Assembly: GCA_020722725.1 (NCBI GenBank)
Contig: DYKG01000027.1
Coordinates: 1 to 48,825, forward strand
Direction: 5' to 3'
Origin: Candidatus Methylomirabilis sp.
GTDB lineage: Bacteria; Muiribacteriota; Ozemobacteria; Ozemobacterales; Ozemobacteraceae
DNA length: 48,825 nucleotides
The translations under genes were made by a program, and so were the position numbers. This document shows, piece after piece, positions 16,788 to 25,117 of this stretch (its first letter is position 1; the number at the start of each line of letters is the position of its first letter). The notes under the pieces were generated by a model, which did not search any database, had not been told where the DNA came from, and was given only the letters and a program-made list of their open reading frames with translations.

Positions 16788-17329
16788 TGGGTTTTCCTTT
16801 CATGGCGGCAGATGCCGATCATTGCAAGAATTTCGTGCCCGATGGGGTTGTTGCCGAAAGCCAGTTCCTGAGCCAGATGAGCATGCAGGCATTTAACTCC
16901 TTTGATGTCAAAACTGCCGGCAATCGTGGTTTCTGAAAGAATAGTCAGAATCGATTCAGGAACTTCCTCAGCCATTATTTCTTCAGCCATTCTGACCCTG
17001 ATCTGAATGATTTCACTGCAGCCTTTTGTGAAACTTTCACGAAGGTTTTCGTCGCTTGCCAGTTTTTCCGAGAACTGTCTGATCAGACCTTTTTCTTCGA
17101 GATGTGCCACTTTCAGTTTTAATTCAGGGCATACCAGCCAGAGAAAAGTCGGAAAAGGTTTCCAGCGCCCGTCTTCAACGAAAACCGGGTCTGCCAGCAG
17201 AACCTGGGGCGAACCATCGCAACACCTGGTTTTAATCGAAAACGGTGTGCGCGGCTCGCGCCCGAGCAATTCAATTGCCCTGGCTCGTTCTTGTTCGGTT
17301 ATCTGGATTCGTTCTGCCAAAATATCCAC
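16784..17329 (-). CDS. DUF501 family protein at the head of the flg operon
   Basis: A 181-aa soluble protein with the DUF501 pattern: 'ELLGREPRTPFSIKTRC', 'GSPQVLLADPVFVEDGRWKPFPTFLWLVCPELK' as spaced segments, then helices ('VAHLEEKGLIRQFSEKL') and a C-terminal 'IKGVKCLHAHLAQELAFGNNPIGHEI' region with Cys and His residues. The family's function is unknown; conserved Cys/His positions suggest metal binding. It normally occurs beside eno or divIC/ppx in Actinobacteria, so an flg-operon setting is notable. The GTG at 17329 lies very close to its SD (AGGGGA), and a TTG three codons on has better spacing. The stop overlaps flgF by 4 nt. Confidence 0.75.
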   Translation of the reverse strand: MDILAERIQITEQERARAIELLGREPRTPFSIKTRCCDGSPQVLLADPVFVEDGRWKPFPTFLWLVCPELKLKVAHLEEKGLIRQFSEKLASDENLRESFTKGCSEIIQIRVRMAEEIMAEEVPESILTILSETTIAGSFDIKGVKCLHAHLAQELAFGNNPIGHEILAMIGICRHERKTQ

Positions 17330-17344
17330 CTTCCCCTAAACGAA

Positions 17345-17372
17345 TTATCGGCAATAGCGACAATAAGCTTTA
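17345..17372 (-). promoter_or_regulatory. Sigma-28-type flagellar promoter before DUF501-flgF
   Basis: The minus strand reads TAAA, 16 bases, GCCGATAA. The -10 is a full match to the FliA consensus and the spacing is one more than the usual 15. The predicted transcript start lies only about 8-10 nt before the GTG start codon, which favours a slightly downstream start. Confidence 0.6.
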
Positions 17373-17441
17373 GGGAAAAAAGTTAATTTTTTATTGATCA
17401 GAAAAAACATCGACATTCTGCGCCATCGACCTGAGTAATTT

Positions 17442-17471
17442 CTGGCAGAAAAAATGCAGCTGCGGTAAAAT
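17442..17471 (+). promoter_or_regulatory. Candidate aroC promoter
   Basis: CTGGCA and TAAAAT are 18 bp apart. The -10 ends 25 nt before the aroC ATG, which has GGTGGAG as its SD. Confidence 0.4.
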
Positions 17472-17496
17472 TCAAAGAAACATTGGTGGAGCATTT

Positions 17497-18660
17497 ATGA
17501 CTCTAAGGTATCTGACCGCAGGTGAATCGCATGGTCCCGCGCTGGTCGGCATTCTCGACGGCATGCCGGCCGGCGTTGAAATCTGCGAAGACGATTTTAC
17601 CAGGCTGATGCGGCGTCGCTGGTCGGGATATGGCCGTGGTCAAAGGCGCGATATTGAAAAAGACCAGGTCGAAGTGCTCTCTGGCATTGTTGCCGGAAAA
17701 ACTACGGGCAGCCCGATCAGTCTGCTTATCCGCAATCAGGATTTCGACTCGAACAAAAGCACCATGGCACCATTTGGCCGAACTTCATCGCGCAGCAAAA
17801 TAACGGTGCCTTTACCCGGCCATGCCGACTTTGCCGGGGCGGTTAAGTTTGGCTTCGACGACTGCCGGTTGATCAGAGAGCGGGCATCGGCGCGTGAGAC
17901 CGCTATGCGTGTTGCCCTTTCGGTACCGGCGCGCAATCTGCTGCAGGCCCTTGATATCAGTTTCACCTGCCTTGTCGAATCGGTGGGGGGTATTGCTGCA
18001 GCCATCGATTACAATCAGGACCCGGAAATACTTGCCGCCGCCACCGCTGAAAATTTTGAAGAATTTCTTACCCCCGATTCTTCTGTTTGTGATAAGTGGA
18101 AAGAGCTGATCGACCGCTGTGCCTCTGAAGGCAAAAGTCTGGGTGGAACTGCAGCCGTAATTTTCTGGAATCTGCCTGTGGGGCTTGGTTGCCATACTCA
18201 GGCTGATCTGCGCCTCGATGCGATTATTGCCGGTCTGATAATGAGTATTCCGGCAGTTAAAAGTGTGGAAATTGGTTGCTTTCGCGAACCTGGTCGGCAG
18301 ATTGGTGCAGGAGGCGATGCTCTGCATTACCAGGATGGCCGGGGCTTTTTCCATTCAACCAATTCAGCCGGGGGCATTGAAGGGGGAATGACAAACGCAG
18401 AGCCGCTGGTGGTGCGCTTTCATGTTAAGCCATTGCCTGGGGGAACGCGGGTTGAATCGGTAAATCTTGAAACCCTTGCGCCTGAGTTTCCCGCATTCTA
18501 TCGCTCAGATACTCAGATTATGCCCGCCGCTGCTCTGGTTGCTGAATCTATGGTTGCCATCGAAATTGCATCTCAGCTGTTGAAAATGACAGGGGGAGCC
18601 GATTTCGATACGATTTCCGAGCGCTTCGCCAGCGAGCGTTTAATGAAAAAAGGCGGATAA
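17497..18660 (+). CDS. aroC: Chorismate synthase
   Basis: This enzyme makes chorismate from EPSP in the last shikimate step, using reduced FMN. The 387-aa protein starts 'LRYLTAGESHGPALVGILDGMPAG' in two adjoining motifs and keeps 'RRRWSGYGRGQRRDIEKDQVE', 'PLPGHADFAGAVKFG', 'RERASARETAMRVA', 'DALHYQDGRGFF' and 'GGIEGGMTNAEPLVVRF' segments, with conserved FMN/substrate residues (His in GESHG, Arg in RASARET). It is the only plus-strand gene in the first 34 kb, alone between divergent and convergent neighbours, with its own promoter and terminator. Confidence 0.97.
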   Translation: MTLRYLTAGESHGPALVGILDGMPAGVEICEDDFTRLMRRRWSGYGRGQRRDIEKDQVEVLSGIVAGKTTGSPISLLIRNQDFDSNKSTMAPFGRTSSRSKITVPLPGHADFAGAVKFGFDDCRLIRERASARETAMRVALSVPARNLLQALDISFTCLVESVGGIAAAIDYNQDPEILAAATAENFEEFLTPDSSVCDKWKELIDRCASEGKSLGGTAAVIFWNLPVGLGCHTQADLRLDAIIAGLIMSIPAVKSVEIGCFREPGRQIGAGGDALHYQDGRGFFHSTNSAGGIEGGMTNAEPLVVRFHVKPLPGGTRVESVNLETLAPEFPAFYRSDTQIMPAAALVAESMVAIEIASQLLKMTGGADFDTISERFASERLMKKGG

Positions 18661-18690
18661 AAAAAGCCACCCTTGCGGGTGGCTGTTTTT
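18661..18690. terminator. Bidirectional terminator between aroC and pilQ
   Basis: The stem AGCCACCC/GGGTGGCT with a TTGC loop has A and T runs on either side. It can end both aroC (plus) and pilQ (minus). Confidence 0.9.
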
Positions 18691-18707
18691 TATGGTTTTG
18701 TCGGAGG

Positions 18708-20111
18708 TTAGAAAGAAGTGTCGAACGCGTTATCGAAAGAGTCGTCGATGGTGCCGGCCGGCTGAGCTGGAGCGGAGACCGGAGCAGCATTTGCCATGGG
18801 ATCCATGCCTGTTTCGGGAACCAGTGAGGTCGGAGCCGATGATTCGATGCTCTGAGCGATGATGTGCGGAGTGATGAGGATAATCAGTTCCTGTGATGAG
18901 CCAGATTTACCCTTGAAGGTGAACAGTGATTTCAATATCGGGATGTTACCCAGCAACGGAATCTTGTTGTTTTCTTTACCTTCTTCATCTCTGATCAGGC
19001 CGCCGATGAGAATTTCTTCGCCATCGCGCACACGCACGGTAGTTTTGGCAGAGCGGGTGCCGATTACCGGATACATGTTGTTGTTTGACCATGATTCTAC
19101 GAATGATACTTCGGGTTCGGCATCTACTGTAATGTAGCCGTCATCGTTGATGCGCGGGGTAATTTTCAGTTTGATACCGGTATCTTTTTCTTTCGGGGGC
19201 TGGTCGGCGCCGCCGGGGTAGATAACCTTGGTGCCTACTACGATGTTGGCTTCCTGGCCATTAACAGCAGAAATCTTCGGGTTGCTCAGAACCTTGGTTT
19301 CGTTGCGCTTTTCAAGCGCTGCGAAAGTGGCTTTGAACAGAAGGTTTTCGCGATAGAAGTCGCCGAGGCCGAACAGTTCGCCCTGCTGACCGGTAAACGG
19401 TTCCTGATACAGACTAGAATTTGGATTAGCAGCAAAGTATTCTTTGGTAGAGAGAACTGGCAGGCTGTCAAATGTGTTGTAAGCTTGTTCCTGGCCAGTT
19501 TTACCTGTCCATTTAAAACCAATGCTCTTCGAAGCGTCGGTTTTGACTTCAACGATCTTGGCTTCCATCATAACCTGATGAACTGGTGTGTCGATAGTTT
19601 CAATCAATTTTTTAACTTCATCGAGAAGATCTTTGCCACCAGAAACGATTACCGCATTGATGCGTTCATCGGTGGCAACCTTAACGTCTTTTTTGATGGT
19701 TGAAGAAATGATTTTGCTGACATCAGCCGCTTTTGCATACTGCAGTCTCTTGGTAATGGTGAGACCTTTTTCAAATGCTTCGACGAGCTTCTTTTCGTCA
19801 GCCAGAATCCATGTGTTACCAATTTTTCTGACGGCAAAACCATTGGTTTTGGCAATCAGGTTCATTGCTTCTTCATAGTACACGTCGGTCAGTTTAACGG
19901 TAACCTGGCCGCGAACACTCTTTTCTGCAATGATGTTGGTTCCCGACTGCTGGGCAATAACCTTGATGATCTGTTGAATATCAGTATTCTTGAAATCAAG
20001 GGTAATGTTATCTTCTGCCCTGAGAGCCGATGGTAACAGGAGAGCGACTGCAATAGCCGCAAACAACAGTATGATGCCACTTTTCTTCCTGGTGTAACCC
20101 GTGGAATTCAT
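18708..20111 (-). CDS. pilQ: Type IV pilus secretin PilQ (compact form)
   Basis: PilQ forms the outer-membrane channel for type IV pili. The 467-aa protein has a signal peptide (about 1-32), an STN/N0 domain ('ITLDFKNTDIQQIIKVIAQQSG', about 35-105), an N1 domain ('KRLQYAKAADVSKIISSTIKK', about 115-190) and the secretin core from about 200 ('VMMEAKIVEV', 'VLSNPKISAVNGQEANI', 'IPLLGNIPILKSLF', 'ELIILITPHII'). It lacks the AMIN domains found in larger PilQs. The C-terminal ~50 residues are Pro/Ala/Ser-rich and end in F, as in many OM proteins. The start at 20111 has GGAGG 9 nt upstream; the longer frame to 20144 does not. Confidence 0.93.
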   Translation of the reverse strand: MNSTGYTRKKSGIILLFAAIAVALLLPSALRAEDNITLDFKNTDIQQIIKVIAQQSGTNIIAEKSVRGQVTVKLTDVYYEEAMNLIAKTNGFAVRKIGNTWILADEKKLVEAFEKGLTITKRLQYAKAADVSKIISSTIKKDVKVATDERINAVIVSGGKDLLDEVKKLIETIDTPVHQVMMEAKIVEVKTDASKSIGFKWTGKTGQEQAYNTFDSLPVLSTKEYFAANPNSSLYQEPFTGQQGELFGLGDFYRENLLFKATFAALEKRNETKVLSNPKISAVNGQEANIVVGTKVIYPGGADQPPKEKDTGIKLKITPRINDDGYITVDAEPEVSFVESWSNNNMYPVIGTRSAKTTVRVRDGEEILIGGLIRDEEGKENNKIPLLGNIPILKSLFTFKGKSGSSQELIILITPHIIAQSIESSAPTSLVPETGMDPMANAAPVSAPAQPAGTIDDSFDNAFDTSF

Positions 20112-20272
20112 TCTTCTATACCTCCGAACGGGAATGTCCGACAAACTGTGATTTAGATAGATGCCTTTTTGGGTCTATCAGAAAGACTATCGACAAACTT
20201 TGTTGATTCATCCAGTAACAATTTCACTTTTTTAAAAATTCTTTCTGATCGTTTGAAAATACGATCAAATCA

Positions 20273-20437
20273 TCATTTCCCTTTTGGTGGGAAGCACGAA
20301 GGAATGACTTTTTCGAAAGTTGCTTTGATCGATACCCGTTCTTTTTCAAGCTCGATGGCAAAGCTTTTGAAGCCCGCGATCATTACACAAACCAGAGTTG
20401 CCAGGCCCCATACTGTCCAGAAAAGGTTTCGTTTCAT
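20273..20437 (-). CDS. 54-aa membrane or exported ORF between pilP and pilQ
   Basis: A short frame with a strong SD (AGGAG, 7 nt before ATG). The product begins MKRNLFWTVWGLATLVCVMI, a basic start then one hydrophobic segment (about 5-22), followed by a charged part ('ELEKERVSIKATFEKV') and a Pro/Lys end ('CFPPKGK'). I do not recognise a family. It lies inside the pil operon, after a terminator-like hairpin and 160 nt before pilQ, so a small pilus accessory or assembly factor is possible. The good SD and N-terminal membrane segment argue for a real gene; no homologue search could be done. Confidence 0.6.
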   Translation of the reverse strand: MKRNLFWTVWGLATLVCVMIAGFKSFAIELEKERVSIKATFEKVIPSCFPPKGK

Positions 20438-20474
20438 AAAATTCTCCTGTTAAAGTTTCTCCCAGGACGAGAAT

Positions 20475-20520
20475 AAAAAAAGCTGCATCTTTAGCCTTCC
20501 TTAAAGACTGCGGATACAGC
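20475..20520 (-). terminator. Terminator-like hairpin after pilP
   Basis: On the minus strand GCTGTAT pairs with ATGCAGC, with an inner CTTTA/TAAAG stem and an asymmetric 7-nt bulge, followed directly by seven T. It may be a partial terminator or attenuator separating pilMNOP from the 54-aa ORF and pilQ. Confidence 0.55.
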
Positions 20521-20564
20521 CGTTTTTCTTGTTTATTCCGTTTTTTCAAGCGTTTGCTTGAAGA

Positions 20565-21203
20565 TTATTTTTGGGGTTCGTCGCCTTCAGCCTCAATTTT
20601 AAAGGTGTGACGTCGCTGTTCTTTATTCGAGTAAACCACTACGCGGTCGGTGAGAATGTCAACAACTTTGAATTTGCCATCAACAACCATGTCCTTGGTC
20701 AGCGTGTATTCCTCATTCTCGAATTTAACTACCGCAAGGCGACAGCTGTCATTGCCCACAATGCCCGAAACATACAACTTGATCGGCTTGATTGGTGGCG
20801 GTTTGGGCTTGCTATCATCAGGATTGGATACTGGTTTTACGGTGCGAACGGGCGGAAGTATTACTTTCTTTTCAACCAGTGGTCGAAAGGGATCTTTTTT
20901 GGGGTTTTCGGCAGCGAAGGTGAATTTGTTGGCGATTGCTTCGACCTGCTCAGATTCACTCATTTTTGGTGATTCCATTCCGGCTGCATCACCACCCACG
21001 GCAGAAGGATCTTCAGCAATTGCTCCATCGCCACCAGCAGCAGCGGGATCTGCGGGAGATTCGGTAACGGCTGAATCGCTGCCAAGGTCGTCCAGGCCGC
21101 CGAATTCATCCAGGTCATCCTGGGAAAAGCCTCGGGGGGTCGCAAGCAGGATCATGGCCAGACAGATCAACCCGAGTTTCTTGAACGAATTAAGGCTTGT
21201 CAT
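20565..21203 (-). CDS. pilP: Type IV pilus assembly protein PilP
   Basis: PilP links the inner-membrane PilN/PilO complex to the PilQ secretin. The 212-aa protein has a signal peptide (about 1-27) and no lipobox Cys, unlike many PilPs which are lipoproteins. A long low-complexity acidic/Ala linker follows (about 28-90, 'ADPAAAGGDGAIAEDPSAVG'). The PilP beta-domain runs from about 95-205: 'KKDPFRPLVEKKV', 'IKLYVSGIVGNDSCRLAVV' and 'VVDGKFKVVDILTDRVVVY'. Gene order M-N-O-P confirms the call. Confidence 0.87.
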   Translation of the reverse strand: MTSLNSFKKLGLICLAMILLATPRGFSQDDLDEFGGLDDLGSDSAVTESPADPAAAGGDGAIAEDPSAVGGDAAGMESPKMSESEQVEAIANKFTFAAENPKKDPFRPLVEKKVILPPVRTVKPVSNPDDSKPKPPPIKPIKLYVSGIVGNDSCRLAVVKFENEEYTLTKDMVVDGKFKVVDILTDRVVVYSNKEQRRHTFKIEAEGDEPQK

Positions 21204-21217
21204 TGTCTTCCTCCTGA

Positions 21218-21778
21218 TTACAGGCCACTGCCCATAATATATACCTTGGCACTCAATACCACGCTCAAGAGCGGGCTTTTGGTGGCTCGGTCAACTTCTG
21301 CTGAAACAGAAACGTTCATTGAACCGGCAGCAAGATTGATGATCTTGCGCTTTTCCATGACGGTCAGGAAACTGCCGATGCTTTTGAACGGACCTTGAAC
21401 CGAGATTTCGATCGGCAGTTCAGACCACTCTTCAGCTCTTACCAGCGGTGAAATTCTGATGTCCTGGAATTTGATGTCAAATTTGTTGGAGATCGTTTCG
21501 GTTGAATCAAGAAGCTTGGGAACAACGGTATTGAGCTGGTTTGATTCGGTCTGCAGTTTGTTCTTCTGCTCAGTCAGCTTCGATATATCAGCTTTCAGCT
21601 CTTCCATTTCTTTATCGATGTTTTTCAGTTCTTCAATCTGATTTCTCTTGTCGTCGATTTCCTTGATCAGATCAGCTTTTTCTTTTTCAAGTGGTTCGAG
21701 GTAGTTCATCCAGAACAGGAACCCTGCACCGACGGCAATTACCAGAAGGACAACCGTTACTGCGGCAAAGTTATTCAT
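21218..21778 (-). CDS. pilO: Type IV pilus assembly protein PilO
   Basis: A bitopic inner-membrane protein (186 aa) that pairs with PilN. It has one transmembrane segment (about 5-26), a coiled coil (about 30-85, 'KADLIKEIDDKRNQIEELKN') and a ferredoxin-like periplasmic domain ('LPIEISVQGPFKSIGSFLTVMEK'). The start overlaps the pilN stop by one base. The family diverges in sequence; the call rests on architecture and position. Confidence 0.88.
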   Translation of the reverse strand: MNNFAAVTVVLLVIAVGAGFLFWMNYLEPLEKEKADLIKEIDDKRNQIEELKNIDKEMEELKADISKLTEQKNKLQTESNQLNTVVPKLLDSTETISNKFDIKFQDIRISPLVRAEEWSELPIEISVQGPFKSIGSFLTVMEKRKIINLAAGSMNVSVSAEVDRATKSPLLSVVLSAKVYIMGSGL

Positions 21779-22389
21779 TAATATCCCTCCAGGTTCTTTT
21801 CGCCAAGATCACGCTTGACGCGGCAGTTGATTTCAAATCGCCACACCGGTTTCTTTTCATAAACGTTTTTGGCGGCGCTGTTAAGAAAGACTTCTTCAAA
21901 GTGTTCATGGCCCTGAATCTGCTGAATGAACTGCTGAATACCCTGGGTCAGCCTGGCACCCTTCTGTTCGCCATCGCCATCTTCACTGCATGAATATCCT
22001 GCAATCTGCACCCGCCGGTCTGAATCAACGCGAAGGTTGGTTATCCATACCGTTTTTTCAGGCACGACACTGGTCAGATCACTGAAAACCTGAGACCATT
22101 GAAGCAGAGTAGCACCAGAAAGCTGCTTGAGGCGGTTGATCTGGGTTGTAATCTGACTTTTCTGTTGGCGAAGAGAATCTTTAATATCCAGTTTTGACTG
22201 CCCGCGTGCGATTTCATCTTTCAGATCTGCAAGCTCTTTTTTGATTTCATCGTTCCAGCCTTCGATATACATGGTGCCGGCATAGAATCCACCACCGATA
22301 CCTATCAGGCCGAGAATAAAGAAGATTGCAGCGAAGGGAATCTGAATAGGCTTGCGCCGTTTTACCGTTAATAGATTAATTCGAATCAT
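21778..22389 (-). CDS. pilN: Type IV pilus assembly protein PilN
   Basis: PilN has a short cytoplasmic N-terminus that binds PilM; here it reads 'MIRINLLTVKRRK', close to the known INLLP-type motif. A transmembrane helix (about 18-42), a coiled coil (about 50-85) and a periplasmic domain ('VWITNLRVDSDRRVQIAGYS') follow. The start abuts the pilM stop. A second partial feature, 'CSEDGDGEQKGARLTQGIQQFIQQI', fits the PilN/GspL-like fold. Confidence 0.9.
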   Translation of the reverse strand: MIRINLLTVKRRKPIQIPFAAIFFILGLIGIGGGFYAGTMYIEGWNDEIKKELADLKDEIARGQSKLDIKDSLRQQKSQITTQINRLKQLSGATLLQWSQVFSDLTSVVPEKTVWITNLRVDSDRRVQIAGYSCSEDGDGEQKGARLTQGIQQFIQQIQGHEHFEEVFLNSAAKNVYEKKPVWRFEINCRVKRDLGEKNLEGY

Positions 22390-23484
22390 TTAATCTTCCA
22401 CCACCCCTCTAAGTGCGAGCCCAATTGCAACGGTAAACTGCTGCAGTTTGTCGTAAAGCTCGTCTGGTTCAGGGGCTGTTACTGCAATTCCCTCAAGAGG
22501 GTTGCCCATGTAAACGTCAACTCCCAGTTCGTTGCTCAGGAAGGTGTTGAAGCTCTTGAGGTTAGAGCTGCCGCCTGAAAGAATGATGCGATGAATCAGA
22601 GGTTCGCGTGACTGGGCCTTGAAATAGTCGAAAGATCTTCTGATTTCTGAGGCAAGGTCGTCAACTGTGGTTTTAACAACGTCGGCAATTTCATTGCCCC
22701 CGCCATCGCCCATACTGACTTCCGCTTCTTCGATCTTGATCGATTCGGCCTGCTCAAATTCCTGTTTCATCACGTCTTTGATCATGTCGGTAATGTTGTT
22801 GCCGGCAATGGGAATGTTACGGGTGAACATCAAAATACCGGCTTTAAGAACCGAAATATTAGTGGTTCTGGCACCGGCATCGATTATTGCCACGACTTCC
22901 CCGCCTTCCTGTGAGCTGGCTGACTGCATGTAGGAATTCTCAAGCGCATTGATTGCTGCGATGGTATCGACGTCGATTATTTCAGCTGAGATGCCGGCAC
23001 CTTTAAGAACATCGGTGTAGGAACCGACCAGATCTTTCTGGGCGACGACCAGAAGAATGGAATACTTTCCGCCACCTTCTTCCTCTTCGTCAACGGTGTT
23101 GAGAACCGCATGGGTAATGCTGACTTCGTCGATTGCATAAGGAACGTACTGCTCTGCTTCAATTCTCACGGTTTGTTCAAGTTCTTCGGGTGACATGATC
23201 GGCAGCTTGGTAAAGCGCATGATCACGTTCTGCCCGGAAATTGATGCAAAGCTTCGTTCCGGTTTGATTTTTTTTGTTTTTAACAGATCCTTGATGACCG
23301 CTGCAACTGATTGTGGGTCGCCTACCGAGCCTTCCACCATTGCATCTGGTGGTAGGGACAGCATGCCGTAATTAATCAGCTCAGGACCAGAAGGAGTCTT
23401 TTTGAGCTGGACAATTTTTACGGCAGAAGTACCAATGTCGATACCAACGGCCGTGTTGCTTGCCCCAAAGGTGAACATGCCCAT
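22390..23484 (-). CDS. pilM: Type IV pilus assembly ATPase-fold protein PilM
   Basis: PilM is an actin-like cytoplasmic protein of the pilus alignment complex. The 364-aa protein shows 'VGIDIGTSAVKIVQLKK' (phosphate 1), 'LPIMSPEELEQTVRIEAEQYVPY', 'VVAIIDAGARTTNISVLKAG' (phosphate 2) and 'IILSGGSSNLKSFNTFLSNELG' (adenosine motif). It heads the operon, with the promoter region in 23485-23621. Confidence 0.95.
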   Translation of the reverse strand: MGMFTFGASNTAVGIDIGTSAVKIVQLKKTPSGPELINYGMLSLPPDAMVEGSVGDPQSVAAVIKDLLKTKKIKPERSFASISGQNVIMRFTKLPIMSPEELEQTVRIEAEQYVPYAIDEVSITHAVLNTVDEEEEGGGKYSILLVVAQKDLVGSYTDVLKGAGISAEIIDVDTIAAINALENSYMQSASSQEGGEVVAIIDAGARTTNISVLKAGILMFTRNIPIAGNNITDMIKDVMKQEFEQAESIKIEEAEVSMGDGGGNEIADVVKTTVDDLASEIRRSFDYFKAQSREPLIHRIILSGGSSNLKSFNTFLSNELGVDVYMGNPLEGIAVTAPEPDELYDKLQQFTVAIGLALRGVVED

Positions 23485-23554
23485 ACGCTCTTTCCTCCAA
23501 TTCAGTCCGGAAGTTCATTCCGTTAATGCTGACAATTTATAGAATGTCAGTTTT

Positions 23555-23581
23555 CTATCGACTCATTTTAACTCAATGTTA
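23555..23581 (-). promoter_or_regulatory. Possible sigma-28-like promoter before pilM
   Basis: The minus strand reads TAAC, 15 bases, GTCGATAG, in the gene-free interval 23485-23621. It departs from consensus at two or three positions. A CTGACA/TGTCAG inverted repeat lies just downstream (about 23529-23550). Confidence 0.35.
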
Positions 23582-23621
23582 AGGCTATTTTTTTCATTTT
23601 ACTTCATTTTTTTTCGGCTTT

Positions 23622-25076
23622 TCAGTAGCCAAGTTGTCTAAGGGCAACGTTGGAATAATAAAACGGCAATATCTGGCGATAGGACCAATTGCGTTTTCCA
23701 AGCTCAATCGCTCCTGACTGGCAAAGCCCAACCTGATGACCATAGCCCCTGCCAAAAATTTCAATTTTTTCGATTTGGCCACTGGCGCTGGATCTGGTCA
23801 TTTCATTGCGGCTGAGCAAAACCGAATCGGCAGGCTCAATTTCGCTGATCTGGCGGCACACAACCGTTTGCCAGCCTGTTTCGGGGCGAGTCACTCTTTT
23901 CAGCCCTTTAGCCGTTTGAATGATCAGCTGAGCCGGGCCGTCGGTTGCAGTTTCGCCCATACCGGCAAGAACTATCTGTACTCTGTCATTATCCGGTTCA
24001 GACTCCGGTTTGATCACGGCGGCTGCAGAAATAACGGCTTTTACGTTCTTGCGGTTTCCAAGGGTGAAAGTGGTGCTTTTTAGATCGAAAAGGCGGCGAA
24101 AAGTAGTTCCCTTGACTGAAAATTCACCCTTGTCAGTAACAAGAAAAACCTTGTCAACCCTATCCATAAGCCCGGGAGATTCGTAGCCTAAATCAATCAG
24201 ATGATTGAAATGAATGTTTTCTTTTGCCATTGCCGATTTGAATTCATTGAGATTAAGTGTTTTAACCCAGCGAAAATGGGCGCTATCTTTGCAGAAAGGA
24301 CATATGACCCGTCTGAGATAACTACACGCCGTGCCACCGAAAACCTTGTCGTTATCAGAGGTCATTCCGCCGCAGGTTGCATGGTAAAGTGCTTGAATTG
24401 GCTTTCCCTCAGATATCATTATGATTCCACGGGTGCCGTCAACCGCTTTGTTTATGCTTTCCCGTTCCGCCAAAATTCCCTGATATACCTGGCAATGGGT
24501 TGAATCACATACATCTGCTCCCTCACTGCCATGCTTTCCCCGGTTAGCATAGGCATAAGTTCTTGCTATAACCGTCTGAGCCTTCAGTGATTCGGCAGGA
24601 GACATGGAACCCATTTCGCTGCCAACTACACCCCTGAGATAATCTTCGATGCCAACATGATTTACCGCTATTGCCCCGGTATTGGTAAATTTTACCAGCA
24701 TGCGGCCGCGGTAAATTTTGCCATTTAAAGTCACCTGATTTTTCCTGCCGGCAAATGTAAGGGTTTCGTTCAGGTGCTCCACCCTCTTTTTTCGCTTGCC
24801 TGAGCCAATTGCCCAGGTGAAGCCGCTTTTTCCCCTGATAGTTCTGATTTTGCGGCCCTTGTGATTAAGAATTTCACCGCCACCCGGCAGTGCAATGCTG
24901 ATTTTCTGATGCATGCCGCCGATTTTCACCCGTAGAATCGGCTCCGATTCTCTGAGTTTTCCCTGCGCCGCTGAAACAGCTGCTGCGATGAATACCGCCA
25001 TGATAATGGCAAGTTTCACCACATTTTTCAGAAAACTCAGTTGTTTTGCACGCTTTTTCAAATTTTTTTTCCTCAT
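23622..25076 (-). CDS. SpoIID/LytB domain protein (exported)
   Basis: SpoIID-type enzymes are lytic transglycosylases acting on peptide-free glycan strands. The 484-aa protein has an N-terminal membrane/signal segment (about 16-38), a beta-rich part, and the SpoIID domain (about 145-330): 'INHVGIEDYLRGVVGSEM', 'ALKAQTVIARTYAYANR'-like 'SLKAQTVIARTYAYA', 'DSTHCQVYQGI' and 'YHATCGGMTSDND'. The C-terminal 'FGRGYGHQVGLCQSGAIELGK' is the conserved end motif. The catalytic Glu is probably in 'GSEMG'. It follows queH by 41 nt. No spoIIM, P or Q genes are seen, so this is not evidence for sporulation. No clear SD precedes the ATG. Confidence 0.9.
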   Translation of the reverse strand: MRKKNLKKRAKQLSFLKNVVKLAIIMAVFIAAAVSAAQGKLRESEPILRVKIGGMHQKISIALPGGGEILNHKGRKIRTIRGKSGFTWAIGSGKRKKRVEHLNETLTFAGRKNQVTLNGKIYRGRMLVKFTNTGAIAVNHVGIEDYLRGVVGSEMGSMSPAESLKAQTVIARTYAYANRGKHGSEGADVCDSTHCQVYQGILAERESINKAVDGTRGIIMISEGKPIQALYHATCGGMTSDNDKVFGGTACSYLRRVICPFCKDSAHFRWVKTLNLNEFKSAMAKENIHFNHLIDLGYESPGLMDRVDKVFLVTDKGEFSVKGTTFRRLFDLKSTTFTLGNRKNVKAVISAAAVIKPESEPDNDRVQIVLAGMGETATDGPAQLIIQTAKGLKRVTRPETGWQTVVCRQISEIEPADSVLLSRNEMTRSSASGQIEKIEIFGRGYGHQVGLCQSGAIELGKRNWSYRQILPFYYSNVALRQLGY

Positions 25077-25117
25077 TATGCTTTTACTGGTTTTAACGAA
25101 GACTTTCGGATACGGAT

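Noticed and set aside
20187-20194. GTCGATAG before pilQ as a sigma-28 promoter
   Set aside because: The -10-like octamer is present, but no TAAA-like element occurs 15-16 nt upstream.
20475-20520. Riboswitch (c-di-GMP type) before pilQ
   Set aside because: The conserved GEMM core sequences are missing; a simple hairpin with a T run explains the region.
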